Source: Jongsikchunia kroppenstedtii DSM 45133 (GTDB lineage: Bacteria > Actinomycetota > Actinomycetes > Mycobacteriales > Mycobacteriaceae). From it: DNA of 64,000 nt. Each line of letters opens with the position of its first letter. Positions within the stretch are counted from its first letter, which is position 1. Below are positions 1 through 8,522 of this stretch, one piece after another. The translations under genes were made by a program, and so were the position numbers. The notes beneath the pieces were generated by a model that was given only the letters and a program-made list of their open reading frames with translations, was not told where the DNA came from and did not search any database. The DNA is taken from the NCBI RefSeq assembly GCF_000380485.1, contig NZ_AQYG01000044.1:62001-126000 (forward strand). Reading direction: 5' to 3'.

Positions 1-705
1 GCCGCGTCGGTCGACCTGGCGGTGGCCCGGGCGCATGATCCGGCGGCCCGCAATCGGGCCACACCGGTGCAGCGCAAGATCGAGATCGGACCGGCGGGCA
101 AACGCGGGCTCAAGACCTACGTGGCGCTGTTCCTGGCGATCGCCCATGCCAACGATGTCCGCTGCGACATCGCCAGCAATGCGACCTACGTGCTGGCGTT
201 CGGGTTCGCCGGCGATATCGACGCGATCGAGGCGCTGTACTCCTCGCTGGTGGTGCAGATGGTCGCTGCCAGCGATGCGTATCTCAAGTCCGGCGCCTAT
301 CGCGGGCAGACCGCGCAGCGGGTCGTGACCCAGACCCACGGCTGGTACCGGCGCCGCGTCGTCGAGGAGAAGAAGTTGTCGCCGATCACCGCGCGACTGA
401 ACTTTCAGCATGCGTTCGCCGAGCGCATCGGTGCCCGGCTCTCGGAGGCTAGGGATGAGGCGCTGGCCACCGCGGCGGTGGCCGAGGCCGCTCCGAAGAG
501 CACGGCGCTGGCGTTGCGCGACAAAGAGCTCGAGGTCCGCGATTTCCATGCCGCCGAGTCGTCGGCGCGCGGCAGCTGGCAGCCGGTGAGCGCGTCTGCC
601 GGTTACTCGTCGGCCGCCCGGCGGGCGGGCGACCGGGCCGGTCGGCGGGCACGCATAGGGGAACAGGCGCAGTTCGGCGCGGCCTCTAAGGCCCTGGACG
701 CGTGA
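1..705 (+). CDS. DUF2786 domain protein (5' end outside window)
   Basis: The reading frame is open from base 1, so the true start lies upstream; 234 residues are visible. The visible part has the character of the actinobacterial DUF2786 group: a helical segment around DIDAIEALYSSLVVQM and a conserved RRRVVEEKK stretch, followed by an Ala/Arg-rich low-complexity tail. The biochemical function of DUF2786 proteins is unknown to me. The next gene, a small metallohydrolase, starts 12 bases after this stop and on the same strand, so the two are probably co-transcribed; in mycobacterial relatives these two families are commonly neighbours (recalled, not checked). Confidence 0.7.
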   Translation, partial: AASVDLAVARAHDPAARNRATPVQRKIEIGPAGKRGLKTYVALFLAIAHANDVRCDIASNATYVLAFGFAGDIDAIEALYSSLVVQMVAASDAYLKSGAYRGQTAQRVVTQTHGWYRRRVVEEKKLSPITARLNFQHAFAERIGARLSEARDEALATAAVAEAAPKSTALALRDKELEVRDFHAAESSARGSWQPVSASAGYSSAARRAGDRAGRRARIGEQAQFGAASKALDA

Positions 706-717
706 GCAGCTGAAGGG

Positions 718-1215
718 GTGACGGCACCCGATACGGGACGGGCTCGGCTCTACTCGGCGGAGACCGTGGTGCACCGCATCTTCGACAACGCGGCGGCAGG
801 CGCGAATCAGTTGACGGTCGGCGGCACCACGGTGACCGTGCCCGCCGAGGCCAAGTTCGCGACCGTCGAGTCGATGCAGCGCTATGTGGATTCGGTGCTC
901 GCGATGGGGCCGGTGGCAGAGCTGGCCGGCGGGAAGCCCACGAGCGTGCGGGTGCGCGCGCGACGGGGCTCGACCGCGGCGCACTACGAGCGTGAGGCCG
1001 CGACCATCGCGGTGCCGATGCAGTCCGATGCCCGGTGGGCGCAGCGCGAGCTGGTCCTACTGCATGAGTTGGCGCATCATCTGGACCGTGGCGACGGGCC
1101 GTCGCATGGACGGGATTTCGTGCGCGGCTATGTCGACCTGGCCGAGGCGGTGATGGGCCCGGAGGCGGCATTCATCATGCGGATCACGTTCGCCGAGAAC
1201 GGTGTTCGCCTCTGA
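718..1215 (+). CDS. Small zinc metallohydrolase, TIGR04338-like
   Basis: 165-residue protein with a GTG start at 718. The diagnostic feature is the HELAHH motif at about residues 117-122 (HExxHH zinc site), followed by GPSHGRDF, where the extra His could be a third metal ligand. No signal peptide or membrane segment is visible, so it is probably cytoplasmic. Size and motif fit the actinobacterial family annotated as putative metallohydrolase TIGR04338; its substrate is not known. It follows the DUF2786 gene closely and converges with the AraC-type gene, with only 3 bases between the stop codons. Confidence 0.75.
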   Translation: MTAPDTGRARLYSAETVVHRIFDNAAAGANQLTVGGTTVTVPAEAKFATVESMQRYVDSVLAMGPVAELAGGKPTSVRVRARRGSTAAHYEREAATIAVPMQSDARWAQRELVLLHELAHHLDRGDGPSHGRDFVRGYVDLAEAVMGPEAAFIMRITFAENGVRL

Positions 1216-1218
1216 CGG

Positions 1219-2016
1219 TCAGCGATCAGGGGCTGCGGTCGCCGTCTGTTTGGGTGTCTCGCCGATGATGCGACGATAGCTCCGCGAGAAGTGCGGGTAG
1301 TCGGCGAAGCCGAGGTCGGCGGCGAGCGCGCTGATGTCGCTGTCGGGCGCCGTGAACAGGGTCGTGGCCGCCTCCTGCATGCGCCGGCATTCGATCAGCC
1401 ACTTCGGCGTCACGCCGAGCCGATCGCGCACTGCGCGTTCCAGCGTGCGTGGCGTGACGCCGACGGCGTCGGCAAGCTCTCCGGCCCGCAGCAGGTTTCG
1501 ATCGTTCTCGGCCAGGTCGCAGGCCGCGGACACAAGGCGGGCGGTGTCGTCGAGTCGGCCGATCATCGGGGTGAGCCAGCTGCGCAAGATGGTCACCAGC
1601 GTGCCGCGCGAGTCCGCCGACCAATCGGTGAGCACGTCCCGCACCCGCGCGGCCGGCGCATCGGGCAGCGGCATGCCGGCGGTGTCGACCTCATTCGGCT
1701 TGGGCGAAAACAGCATTCCGGCCCCGGGCCGCAGCAGCAGCCCGACGCCCCAGGATGCGCCCTCGAGCTCGCGGATCTGCACATGCGGCAGCGGCGGGTA
1801 GAGCGCGCAGCCATCGGGTTCGAACACCGCGTTGAAGGCGGGATAGCTGAGCACCCGCTGGCGCTGCGTGATGCCCGCCGGCAGCTGCCACCGCACCAGC
1901 CATACGTGCCGAAGTATTTCGCGCAGGTCGTCGCCGAGTTCGAAGCGGTCGAAATGTACGCCGGGGGCGCCGGGGTTCAGATGACCGCGCGACGTCGGCT
2001 CGGCGGAATCAGTCAC
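1219..2016 (-). CDS. AraC-family transcriptional regulator
   Basis: 265 residues, GTG start at 2016. The C-terminal third carries the double helix-turn-helix of the AraC/XylS family: AVGVTPRTLERAVRDRLG is the first helix-turn-helix and LGFADYPHFSRSYRRIIG the second, with the usual GETPKQ end. The N-terminal part is a ligand-sensing-type domain of unknown specificity. It is divergent from the VOC gene at 2058, with about 40 bases between the starts; a shared segment (AGTACTATCGAT, near 2026-2037) can supply a TACTAT -10 on the plus strand. The natural target is therefore the adjacent VOC gene (inference). Confidence 0.85.
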   Translation of the reverse strand: MTDSAEPTSRGHLNPGAPGVHFDRFELGDDLREILRHVWLVRWQLPAGITQRQRVLSYPAFNAVFEPDGCALYPPLPHVQIRELEGASWGVGLLLRPGAGMLFSPKPNEVDTAGMPLPDAPAARVRDVLTDWSADSRGTLVTILRSWLTPMIGRLDDTARLVSAACDLAENDRNLLRAGELADAVGVTPRTLERAVRDRLGVTPKWLIECRRMQEAATTLFTAPDSDISALAADLGFADYPHFSRSYRRIIGETPKQTATAAPDR

Positions 2017-2057
2017 GTCGCAAAAGTACTATCGATCACCGACAGGCCCCAGCGAGC

Positions 2058-2585
2058 ATGGTTGTCATGAATACGAATTCCACTGTCACCGAATCGATTC
2101 GTCCCGCGACGGGCGAGCACACCACCAAAGGCACCCCGCACGGCGTCAGCGCGATCACGCCGCATATCGCCGTCAGCCGCGGGATGGAGGCGCTCGACTT
2201 CTACCGCGACGTCCTGGGTGCGCGCATCCTTGATGTCGCCGAGATCGGCGGGATCGTGGCGCACGCTGTCCTCGACTTCGGAAACGGACAGCTGACGCTC
2301 AGCGAGGCGCAGCCCGCCTACGCCCTCGTCGCGCCCGATCCCGCCGGGGACGATGTCACCTATTCGTTGGCGCTGTACCTGCCCGACGTCGACGCGGCCT
2401 TCGAGCGGGCCGTCGCCGCCGGTGCGCGGGTACGGGAACAACCGGCGACCTTCGTCAGCGGGGATCGCTTCGCGTCCGTCATCGACCCGTTCGGGGTGCG
2501 GTGGGCGCTGATGACCCGCGTCGAGGACCTGTCGTTCGAGGAGAGCGCGCGGCGCGTCGCCGAGTGGGCGGCGGCGCAGGGCTAG
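2058..2585 (+). CDS. VOC-family (glyoxalase/PhnB-like) protein
   Basis: 175 residues; ATG at 2058 (MVVMN), with a second ATG at 2067 also possible. Shows the vicinal-oxygen-chelate fold pattern: SRGMEALDFYRDVLGA at the start of the module, a central LPDVDAAFERAVAAGA helix, and the terminal DPFGVRWALMTR strand typical of PhnB-like VOC proteins. A ~35-residue N-terminal extension precedes the fold. Members are metal-dependent isomerases, dioxygenases or resistance proteins, and the substrate cannot be read from sequence. Probably controlled by the divergent AraC regulator. Confidence 0.8.
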   Translation: MVVMNTNSTVTESIRPATGEHTTKGTPHGVSAITPHIAVSRGMEALDFYRDVLGARILDVAEIGGIVAHAVLDFGNGQLTLSEAQPAYALVAPDPAGDDVTYSLALYLPDVDAAFERAVAAGARVREQPATFVSGDRFASVIDPFGVRWALMTRVEDLSFEESARRVAEWAAAQG

Positions 2586-2690
2586 TCCCAGCCACAACAC
2601 GTTTCCAACCTCTGAGGTCATCCGCGACACCGAAAGGTCGTCGTGGATGACCTCAGCCGTCGGAGACTCCGGATCGATGGTGAACGCGGC

Positions 2691-4709
2691 TCAGCGCCAG
2701 CCGGTCTCGCCGAGCGTCCGCAGCGTCAGGTAGCTCGGTCGCAGCGGGTCCAGGACCAGCCGCTGCGGACGGCGACGGATCCGGCGGATGTCCGGGATGA
2801 CGCTGAGGAAGCGCGGGAAGCTGCCCGCGTAGATGTCGACCCGCAGCCGATGCCCGGGTTCGAGCACGGCGTCGGTCGGCACCAGGTCGATGTCGAGCTC
2901 GATGGCCTCGCCGGGGCGGACCGGCTGCTTGGTCGGCCGGGTCAGCGGATGATGCGCCAGCAGCAACTCGCCGTCCTCGTCGTACTCCGACCGCTCCGGA
3001 TCCAGGCTGCGGTTGGTGCCCATCAGTGCGCCGTTGGTCAGGACCGTCGACGTGCCGTCGGGCGCGACATCGTTCACCGTCACCGCCCACATCTGTTCGT
3101 GGGTCTCACCGATGGCGCGCAGGTGCAGGTTCAGCGCGCCGGAGATCTGCACGGGATCGACGACCGGGGCCGAGGTGAACGACAGGCCGCCGCGCTCCTG
3201 GTAGCGGGCGTCGGTGGTGAAGGACTTGCCGAGCACCATGGTCGCGCCGGCCGTCACCTGTGTCATGTCCCGCGAAATCAGCCCGCGCACATTGGGATTC
3301 ACCGGCAGCTCGGCCGCCTGATCGGGGATCGTGGACTGCAGCGTGCCGTCATGCTTGGCATGCTCGGCCGTGCCCGACCCGAGGGGCGACAGGTAGCAGA
3401 TGGTGGTCTCGAAGCCGGGGCGCGGGAACGACTGGCCGCACGACCACGAACCGCCCTGCTGCTCCATGGTCACCGGGCCGTAGCGGTCGACGCCGTTGTC
3501 GATGCCCTTGAGCCAGCGGTCGAACCACGCCCGCTCCAGCACATCCAGCCGCGGCGGATCGAACTGTCGGCCCAGTCCCGCACCGGCATTCACGTGGTAG
3601 CCGTCGAACATCATCAGCTGCTTCTGGCCGGCCGGCAGCTGCAGCCGCGCGAAAGTGCGCGGCGTGCCGCGACCGAAGAGGTCGTGCCACCCACCGAACA
3701 GGAAGGTCGGCGCCGTGATGTTCTCGACCTTCGGATCCCGCTCGTCGAAGAACGGATCGTCGAACAGTCGGGGATCGTCCCCGGTGAGGAATCCCTTTGC
3801 CAGCGTTCCCAATTCGGTGGCCGGGGACTTGATCCGGTCGATCAGCCAGCGCAGCGCGTGCCCGTCGAGCAGGTCGCGCACCGGGGTGGTCGGGTTGGGC
3901 AGCCACTTGACGGCGTTGACCACGGCCAGCCAGAACGGGATGAAGAACGAGGGCGCGCCGCCGGTGATGTAGATGTCACGGACGATGTCCTCGCAACCCT
4001 CGACGGCGAAGACTGCCTTGAGACAGTCGGGTCGCTTGTCGGCGGCCTGCAGCGAGTTGATCGCCGAGTACGACCAGCCGGCCATGCCGACCGCGCCGTC
4101 GCACCAGGGTTGTGCCGCAATCCAATTCAGGATCTCCACGGAGTCGAGCTGCTCGCGCTCGCCGAGGATCTGCCATTCGCCGGTGGACGCTCCGGTGCCG
4201 CGGACGTCGACGATCACCTGGACGTAGCCGCTGCGCACCAGGCTGCGATTGATGCCGAAGACGTCGAAGACGCCGCCGGACACCGTGCGGGTCAGGTCGG
4301 TGACGCCACCCAGCGGCGTGCCCGACAGATCCGCCGCGGCCGATGCGCGGCGCAGGGCGTTGCCGACGACCGGGGTGTGCAGCCCGTGATCGATGGCGTC
4401 CACCACGAGCCGGTTGTACGGATTGATGTTGACGACAGTCGGCAGGGGCCCGGCGACCGGCACCCCGACCGTGTTCGCGGGACGGATCACGGTCGCGCGC
4501 AGCCGGGCCCCGTCGCTCATGTGCACGGTGACGCCGCGATCGATGTGGACACGCGGATGGGCGGCCGGGCCGTCGACGAGTTCGCGCCACAGGAGCGCGT
4601 CGGCGCCGCCGGTCGGATCCCCGAGGGGGAGGGTGTGTGTGGTCGCGGTGCCCGGATCGGGGGCGCCGAATGCTTTCGCTCTGCCCCGCGGGTCTACCTG
4701 GAATGCCAT
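2691..4709 (-). CDS. CocE/NonD-family serine hydrolase
   Basis: 672 residues. I chose the ATG at 4709 because a GGGGGA sits 5 bases upstream of it; a GTG at 4712 is the alternative. Family: X-Pro dipeptidyl-peptidase-like (peptidase S15/CocE) acyl hydrolases. Visible features are DVRGTGASTG before the nucleophile elbow, the nucleophile GWSYS, the acid in GGWHDLFGRG, the catalytic His in FDGYHVNAG, and the C-terminal jelly-roll-type domain (SGALNLHLRA ... PGEAIELDIDLVPTDA). No signal peptide is obvious. It likely cleaves esters or amides of unknown structure. Single gene, about 480 bases from the divergent rplJ start. Confidence 0.88.
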   Translation of the reverse strand: MAFQVDPRGRAKAFGAPDPGTATTHTLPLGDPTGGADALLWRELVDGPAAHPRVHIDRGVTVHMSDGARLRATVIRPANTVGVPVAGPLPTVVNINPYNRLVVDAIDHGLHTPVVGNALRRASAAADLSGTPLGGVTDLTRTVSGGVFDVFGINRSLVRSGYVQVIVDVRGTGASTGEWQILGEREQLDSVEILNWIAAQPWCDGAVGMAGWSYSAINSLQAADKRPDCLKAVFAVEGCEDIVRDIYITGGAPSFFIPFWLAVVNAVKWLPNPTTPVRDLLDGHALRWLIDRIKSPATELGTLAKGFLTGDDPRLFDDPFFDERDPKVENITAPTFLFGGWHDLFGRGTPRTFARLQLPAGQKQLMMFDGYHVNAGAGLGRQFDPPRLDVLERAWFDRWLKGIDNGVDRYGPVTMEQQGGSWSCGQSFPRPGFETTICYLSPLGSGTAEHAKHDGTLQSTIPDQAAELPVNPNVRGLISRDMTQVTAGATMVLGKSFTTDARYQERGGLSFTSAPVVDPVQISGALNLHLRAIGETHEQMWAVTVNDVAPDGTSTVLTNGALMGTNRSLDPERSEYDEDGELLLAHHPLTRPTKQPVRPGEAIELDIDLVPTDAVLEPGHRLRVDIYAGSFPRFLSVIPDIRRIRRRPQRLVLDPLRPSYLTLRTLGETGWR

Positions 4710-4856
4710 CACGTCCCCCTAGTCCGGCGCCGACCGTCCGGGCCGCCGGGGAGGCGGCTCGTCCGGCACCTCGTTGTGCCTGCGTGCCCAGGTGCTTCGC
4801 CGTGGAGAACCGGCGATTCACTGTGGACCATTATTCGCGACTCTAACCGAGCACTC

Positions 4857-4884
4857 GCTTGGTTGGTAGTGCAAGCAACTAGTT
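4857..4884. promoter_or_regulatory. Candidate operator upstream of CocE gene
   Basis: GCTTG (4857-4861) and CAAGC (4872-4876) form an inverted repeat with a 10-base spacer, immediately followed by the palindrome AACTAGTT (4877-4884). It lies about 150-175 bases upstream of the CocE-type start and about 50 bases before the rplJ promoter candidate. The layout suits a TetR-type repressor; the cognate regulator is unknown. Confidence 0.3.
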
Positions 4885-4926
4885 CAACGCTGATTGATAG
4901 CTGATTTATCCCCACTCGCTCCCGAT

Positions 4927-4956
4927 TTGTTTCCTGGGGGAGCGGACCGGTAGCCT
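4927..4956 (+). promoter_or_regulatory. Candidate rplJL promoter
   Basis: TTGTTT at 4927-4932 and TAGCCT at 4951-4956 are separated by 18 bases, a fair match to a housekeeping sigma factor promoter. Transcription starting near 4963 would produce the roughly 230-base leader that precedes rplJ. Confidence 0.4.
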
Positions 4957-4994
4957 TGCTCAGTCGGAGTCCGCTTGCGGGCTCGGCAGTTCAA

Positions 4995-5165
4995 CCAGAG
5001 ACCGTTGGTCGCCGGGTTAGCCCGGACGAAGGATCGGCAGTGATGTCGACGACCCACGCAGGGAGAACGGAAGCGTCGATCCCCTCGGGATCCGTGTGCG
5101 CCCCGTGCCCTGTGGCCGGGGCGTTCGTCATTTCCGCACTTTTCTTCGTCCCGGTCGGCCCACGA
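4995..5165 (+). ncRNA. Ribosomal protein L10 leader
   Basis: The leader upstream of rplJ carries the conserved actinobacterial pattern ACCGTTGGTCGCCGGGTTAG near 5001, then CCCACGCAGGG and GGAAGCG near 5053-5074, followed by a strong hairpin. In this leader family the L10(L12)4 complex binds the transcript and represses rplJL synthesis. Boundaries are approximate; a covariance-model search (Rfam L10_leader) would set them. Confidence 0.7.
5099..5123 (+). terminator. Attenuator-like hairpin in the L10 leader
   Basis: CGCCCCG (5099-5105) pairs with CGGGGCG (5117-5123) around an 11-base loop and is followed by TTCGTCATTTCC. Position, 70 bases before rplJ at the end of the L10 leader, suits an attenuator controlled by L10, but the weak T-run makes intrinsic termination uncertain. 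Confidence 0.4.
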
Positions 5166-5194
5166 CCGGATGACATTTGGAAAGGAGGCGAAGT

Positions 5195-5722
5195 ATGGCC
5201 AAGCCCGAAAAGGTCGCCGCAGTCGCGGAGATCAGCGAGCAGTTCAAGGGCGCGACGGCAACCGTCGTGACCGAGTACCGCGGGCTGACCGTCACCCAGC
5301 TGGGTGATCTGCGTCGGTCGCTCGGTGAAGGTGCAACCTACTCCGTCGCCAAGAACACCCTGGTCAAGCTCGCCGCGAAAGAGGCGGGCGTGGAAGGCCT
5401 CGACGAGCTGTTCACGGGTCCGACCGCCATCGCCTTCATTGAGGGCGAGCCGGTGGTTGCGGCCAAGGCAATCAAGAATTTTGCCAAGGACAACAAGGCT
5501 CTCGTTATCAAGGGCGGGTACATGGACGGCAAAGCGCTGTCCATTGCCGAGATCGAGCAGATCGCCGACCTTGAGACGCGGGAAGTCTTGCTGGCCAAGC
5601 TCGCGGGTGCCATGAAGGGCAACTTGGCGAAGGCCGCGGGTCTGTTCAACCAGCCCGCATCCCAGGTGGCACGTCTTGCCGCCGCCCTGCAGGACAAGAA
5701 GTCCGCCGCAGGCGAGGAATAA
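5195..5722 (+). CDS. rplJ: 50S ribosomal protein L10
   Basis: 175 residues; ATG at 5195 preceded by AAAGGAGG 7 bases upstream. [10 protein letters not shown] is the typical actinobacterial L10 start, followed by the conserved [11 protein letters not shown] segment and [12 protein letters not shown]. The C-terminal helix ([20 protein letters not shown]) is where L7/L12 dimers dock. Part of the ribosomal stalk; the protein also binds its own leader to control translation or transcription of rplJL. Length is normal for the family. Confidence 0.98.
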   Translation: MAKPEKVAAVAEISEQFKGATATVVTEYRGLTVTQLGDLRRSLGEGATYSVAKNTLVKLAAKEAGVEGLDELFTGPTAIAFIEGEPVVAAKAIKNFAKDNKALVIKGGYMDGKALSIAEIEQIADLETREVLLAKLAGAMKGNLAKAAGLFNQPASQVARLAAALQDKKSAAGEE

Positions 5723-5760
5723 CCCTCACCCCCAACACTTAGAACGAAAGGACGCCAATC

Positions 5761-6153
5761 ATGGCAAAGCTCAGTGCTGACGAGCTCATCGACCAGTTCA
5801 AGGAACTGACCCTGCTGGAGCTCAGCGACTTCGTGAAGAAGTTCGAAGAGGTCTTCGAGGTCACCGCGGCCGCTCCGGTCGCCGTCGCCGCTGCCGGTGC
5901 TCCGGCCGCCGGTGGTGCCGCTGACGCCGCTGCCGAGCAGGACGAGTTCGACGTCGTCCTCGAGTCGGCCGGCGACAAGAAGATCCAGGTCATCAAGGTC
6001 GTCCGCGAGGTCGTCTCGGGTCTGGGCCTGAAGGAAGCCAAGGACCTCGTCGAGGGCGCTCCGAAGGCTCTCCTGGAGAAGGTCGACAAGGACGCCGCCG
6101 AGGCTGCCAAGGCCAAGCTCGAAGAGGCCGGCGCGACCGTCTCGGTCAAGTAA
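5761..6153 (+). CDS. rplL: 50S ribosomal protein L7/L12
   Basis: 130 residues, ATG at 5761 with GAAAGGA upstream. N-terminal dimerisation helices ([18 protein letters not shown]), an Ala/Gly/Pro-rich hinge (about residues 38-58), and the C-terminal factor-binding domain with [20 protein letters not shown]. Recruits translational GTPases as the stalk protein of the large subunit. Starts 38 bases after rplJ and is followed by a strong terminator, so the transcript normally ends here, before the unrelated genes that precede rpoB. Confidence 0.98.
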   Translation: MAKLSADELIDQFKELTLLELSDFVKKFEEVFEVTAAAPVAVAAAGAPAAGGAADAAAEQDEFDVVLESAGDKKIQVIKVVREVVSGLGLKEAKDLVEGAPKALLEKVDKDAAEAAKAKLEEAGATVSVK

Positions 6154-6171
6154 GACCAGCTCCTTACGCGC

Positions 6172-6208
6172 AGATCCGCGTCACCCTCACTGAGGGTGGC
6201 GCGGATCT
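6172..6208 (+). terminator. Terminator after rplL
   Basis: A 17-bp stem (6172-6188 with 6192-6208, one G-T pair) around a 3-base loop, starting 18 bases after the rplL stop and followed by TTGCGTTC. Near-perfect pairing and position argue for an intrinsic terminator of rplJL; the T-run is weak, as is common in actinobacteria. Confidence 0.8.
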
Positions 6209-6332
6209 TGCGTTCAGGCCGTTTGTCGAGCGCACGCATCTCGTGTCAGAGTCGCGAGGACCAGCAGGTTCTGATTGTCCTCGGTGCCTTTGTTTGTCGG
6301 GTTTGTCTGTCGGAGTACCCGGGCTGGTGTGA

Positions 6333-7082
6333 CTAGGGGCGGTGCGCCCACATGCTGAAGCAGCCGGTGTCGGCGTGGACGTCCTGGCCGCCCAGCAGGT
6401 TCTCCAGATCGGTGCGCATCGCCCGCGCAGTGCCGGCCGGCAGGGTCAGCTGCACCGAGTAGGTGAACAGCAGTGCCAGGTAGTCGTCGGCAGAGTATAT
6501 GGTTGTGCGGTCGTACTGCCTTGTCTCGCAGGTGAATCCGGCGGAGGTTAGGGTGGCGGCGACCTCGTCGGCGGCCTTGCCGCGGCCGCGTGCATGCGGG
6601 GCTTTGCCGGAGTGTCGGCCCATGACCTCCTCGAACTGCGCCTGCGAGGGCGTCAACGCCTGGATCCGGTTCCAAGCCAGCACCAGGTTCCCGCCTGGGT
6701 TCAACAGGCCGAACACCTTAGGTGCGGCGAGCGCGGGGTTCACCCAGTGCCACGACTGCCCGAAGGTGATCAGGTCGACGGCCCGCCCCCGAGGGTCCCA
6801 GTCCTCGAATCTCCCTCCCTCAACGGTGAGTCCGCGCCGGGCGGCCACAGCTGCCATCTCCGGATCCGGGTCGATGCCGGTGACGTCGATCCCGCGGGCG
6901 GCGATCGATTGGGCCAGCAGTCCGGTTCCGCAGCCGATGTCGAACGCGGTCTGGGCCCCGGTACCTGCGAGATCGTCGATCAGCGCGGGCGGATAGGTGG
7001 GCCGATAGCGGTCATAGTTAGCGGCGACCGACCCGAATGATTCGGCGCGCTGTCGGTTCTCGAATTGCTTCGTCTCGCTCAC
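6333..7082 (-). CDS. Class I SAM-dependent methyltransferase
   Basis: 249 residues from the GTG at 7082 (VSETKQFEN); the frame stays open to 7139, but that extension crosses a probable promoter (GATACT at about 7103-7108 on the minus strand). Motif I is AFDIGCGTGLLAQ with the GxGxG SAM loop, then GIDPDPEM with the acidic ribose-binding residue, and SWHWVNP after the adenine pocket, as in Methyltransf_11 family members acting on small molecules. Substrate unknown. Divergent from mceG, with about 120 bases between starts. Confidence 0.85.
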   Translation of the reverse strand: MSETKQFENRQRAESFGSVAANYDRYRPTYPPALIDDLAGTGAQTAFDIGCGTGLLAQSIAARGIDVTGIDPDPEMAAVAARRGLTVEGGRFEDWDPRGRAVDLITFGQSWHWVNPALAAPKVFGLLNPGGNLVLAWNRIQALTPSQAQFEEVMGRHSGKAPHARGRGKAADEVAATLTSAGFTCETRQYDRTTIYSADDYLALLFTYSVQLTLPAGTARAMRTDLENLLGGQDVHADTGCFSMWAHRP

Positions 7083-7205
7083 GGACCCAGTGTGCTCCGC
7101 GCAAGTATCAATCGATTGCGACACCACCATTCGTGGCATCGCAGACGTACGCTAAAGTGACGCGAACCACTCTCGTCGTGGCATGTTTCTCGGAAGGGCA
7201 CAGCT

Positions 7206-8333
7206 GTGGGTGTAGAAGTACAGACCATCGAACTGACCAAGTCGTTCGGGTCGCAGAATATCTGGCGCGATGTGTCGCTCACGCTGCCCGAGGGTGAGGT
7301 CAGCGTCATGCTGGGCCCGTCCGGCACCGGCAAGTCGGTATACCTGAAGACGCTGATCGGTCTGCTGCATCCCGACCACGGCTCGGTCATCGTTGATGGC
7401 ACGGACATCACCAAATGTTCGTCGAAAGAGCTCTACGAGATCCGCAAGCTGTTCGGCGTGCTGTTCCAGGACGGCGCGCTGTTCGGCTCCATGAACATCT
7501 TCGACAACACCGCTTTCCCGCTTCGTGAGCACACGAAGAAGAAGGAGAGCGAGATCAAGAAGATCACCATGGAGAAGCTCGAAATGGTGGGTCTGCTCGG
7601 CGCCGAGGACAAGCTCCCCGGCGAGATCTCCGGCGGTATGCGCAAGCGTGCCGGCCTGGCCCGCGCCCTGGTGCTCGACCCGCAGATCATCCTGTGCGAC
7701 GAGCCCGACTCGGGTCTGGACCCGGTGCGTACCGCATACATCAGCCAGCTGCTGATCGACATCAACGCGCAGATCGATGCCACCGTCCTGATCGTCACGC
7801 ACAACATCAACATCGCCCGGACCGTGCCGGACAACATCGGCATGCTCTTCCGCAAGGAGCTGGTCATGTTCGGCCCCCGCGAGGTGCTGCTCACCTCGGA
7901 GGAGCCGGTGGTCAAGCAGTTCCTGCGCGGCTCGCGTATCGGCCCGATCGGCATGTCGGAGGAGAAGGACGAGGCGCAGATGGCCGAAGAGCAGGCGATG
8001 CTCGAGCGCGGCCAGACCGACGGTGGCACCGCCGAAGACGTCTTCGGCATTCAGCCGCAGATGCAACCGACCCCGGGTATGCCGGTCCGCCAGGGTGCTC
8101 TGCGCCGCGAGGCCCGCGTGCGCGAGATCCTGCATACGCTGCCGCCGGCCGCTCAGCAGGCGATTTTGGAGAGCTTCGATCAGACTCACGCCGGTGCGGC
8201 GGGGCAGCCGACTGCACAGGTCGGAGCTGCCGAGCCGACGCTGCCGGTGAACGCCGACGAGCCGACCGGTCCGGTCGCCGATCTTGATGCGCGCACCGAG
8301 CAGTTCCCGGCCTACCGGTCCGACGAGAACTGA
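7206..8333 (+). CDS. mceG: Mce-transport ATPase MceG (Mkl)
   Basis: 375 residues, GTG start at 7206 with GGAAGG upstream. ABC ATPase: Walker A GPSGTGKS (about residues 38-45), signature SGGMRKRAGLARAL, Walker B IILCDEPDSGLDP, H-loop VTHN. The long C-terminal tail (roughly residues 255-375), predicted from family knowledge to be specific to actinobacterial MceG, is present. MceG energises the Mce lipid and sterol importers whose permeases (YrbE) and substrate-binding proteins are encoded elsewhere. The gene sits between rplL and rpoB as mkl does in mycobacteria, and ends in a perfect terminator. Confidence 0.93.
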   Translation: MGVEVQTIELTKSFGSQNIWRDVSLTLPEGEVSVMLGPSGTGKSVYLKTLIGLLHPDHGSVIVDGTDITKCSSKELYEIRKLFGVLFQDGALFGSMNIFDNTAFPLREHTKKKESEIKKITMEKLEMVGLLGAEDKLPGEISGGMRKRAGLARALVLDPQIILCDEPDSGLDPVRTAYISQLLIDINAQIDATVLIVTHNINIARTVPDNIGMLFRKELVMFGPREVLLTSEEPVVKQFLRGSRIGPIGMSEEKDEAQMAEEQAMLERGQTDGGTAEDVFGIQPQMQPTPGMPVRQGALRREARVREILHTLPPAAQQAILESFDQTHAGAAGQPTAQVGAAEPTLPVNADEPTGPVADLDARTEQFPAYRSDEN

Positions 8334-8359
8334 TCGCACCGGTCTCGTTCTTCGACCAT

Positions 8360-8398
8360 CGACTCGATCCGCACCGGAATCCGGTGCGGATCGAGTCG
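8360..8398 (+). terminator. Terminator after mceG
   Basis: An 18-bp perfect stem (8360-8377 with 8381-8398) around the loop AAT, 26 bases after the mceG stop and followed by TTTCC. One of the strongest intrinsic-terminator structures in the window; it isolates mceG from the ABC exporter operon. Confidence 0.88.
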
Positions 8399-8522
8399 TT
8401 TCCGGCGTCTGCGGTGCCGCCCGTCCCACGCCGCTGCCGGCCCGCGGCGTCCACTGATCGGCTGATCCAGAACCGGTCATCCGGTGGATCCGCCGGCGGC
8501 CGCTCCCGACGATCCTGGTCTC

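Larger units (their letters stand above)
4710..5194. other. Intergenic region between CocE gene and rplJ
   Basis: This 485-base region holds no convincing gene. It contains a possible operator (4857-4884), a promoter candidate for rplJ, the ribosomal L10 leader and an attenuator-like hairpin. The promoter of the CocE-type gene should lie on the minus strand near 4800-4860, but no clear -35/-10 pair stands out. Confidence 0.6.

Noticed and set aside
2643-4904. 753-codon plus-strand frame opposite the CocE-type hydrolase
   Set aside because: Composition (Arg, Ala, Gly, Val, Asp repeats) is that of an antisense shadow; the minus-strand hydrolase has complete catalytic motifs.
8360-8398. Third copy of the 68-bp composite palindrome
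   Set aside because: The hairpin also contains ACTCGA but lacks the CAAACCC/GGGTTTG arms and the GACGT segment, so it is an ordinary terminator.
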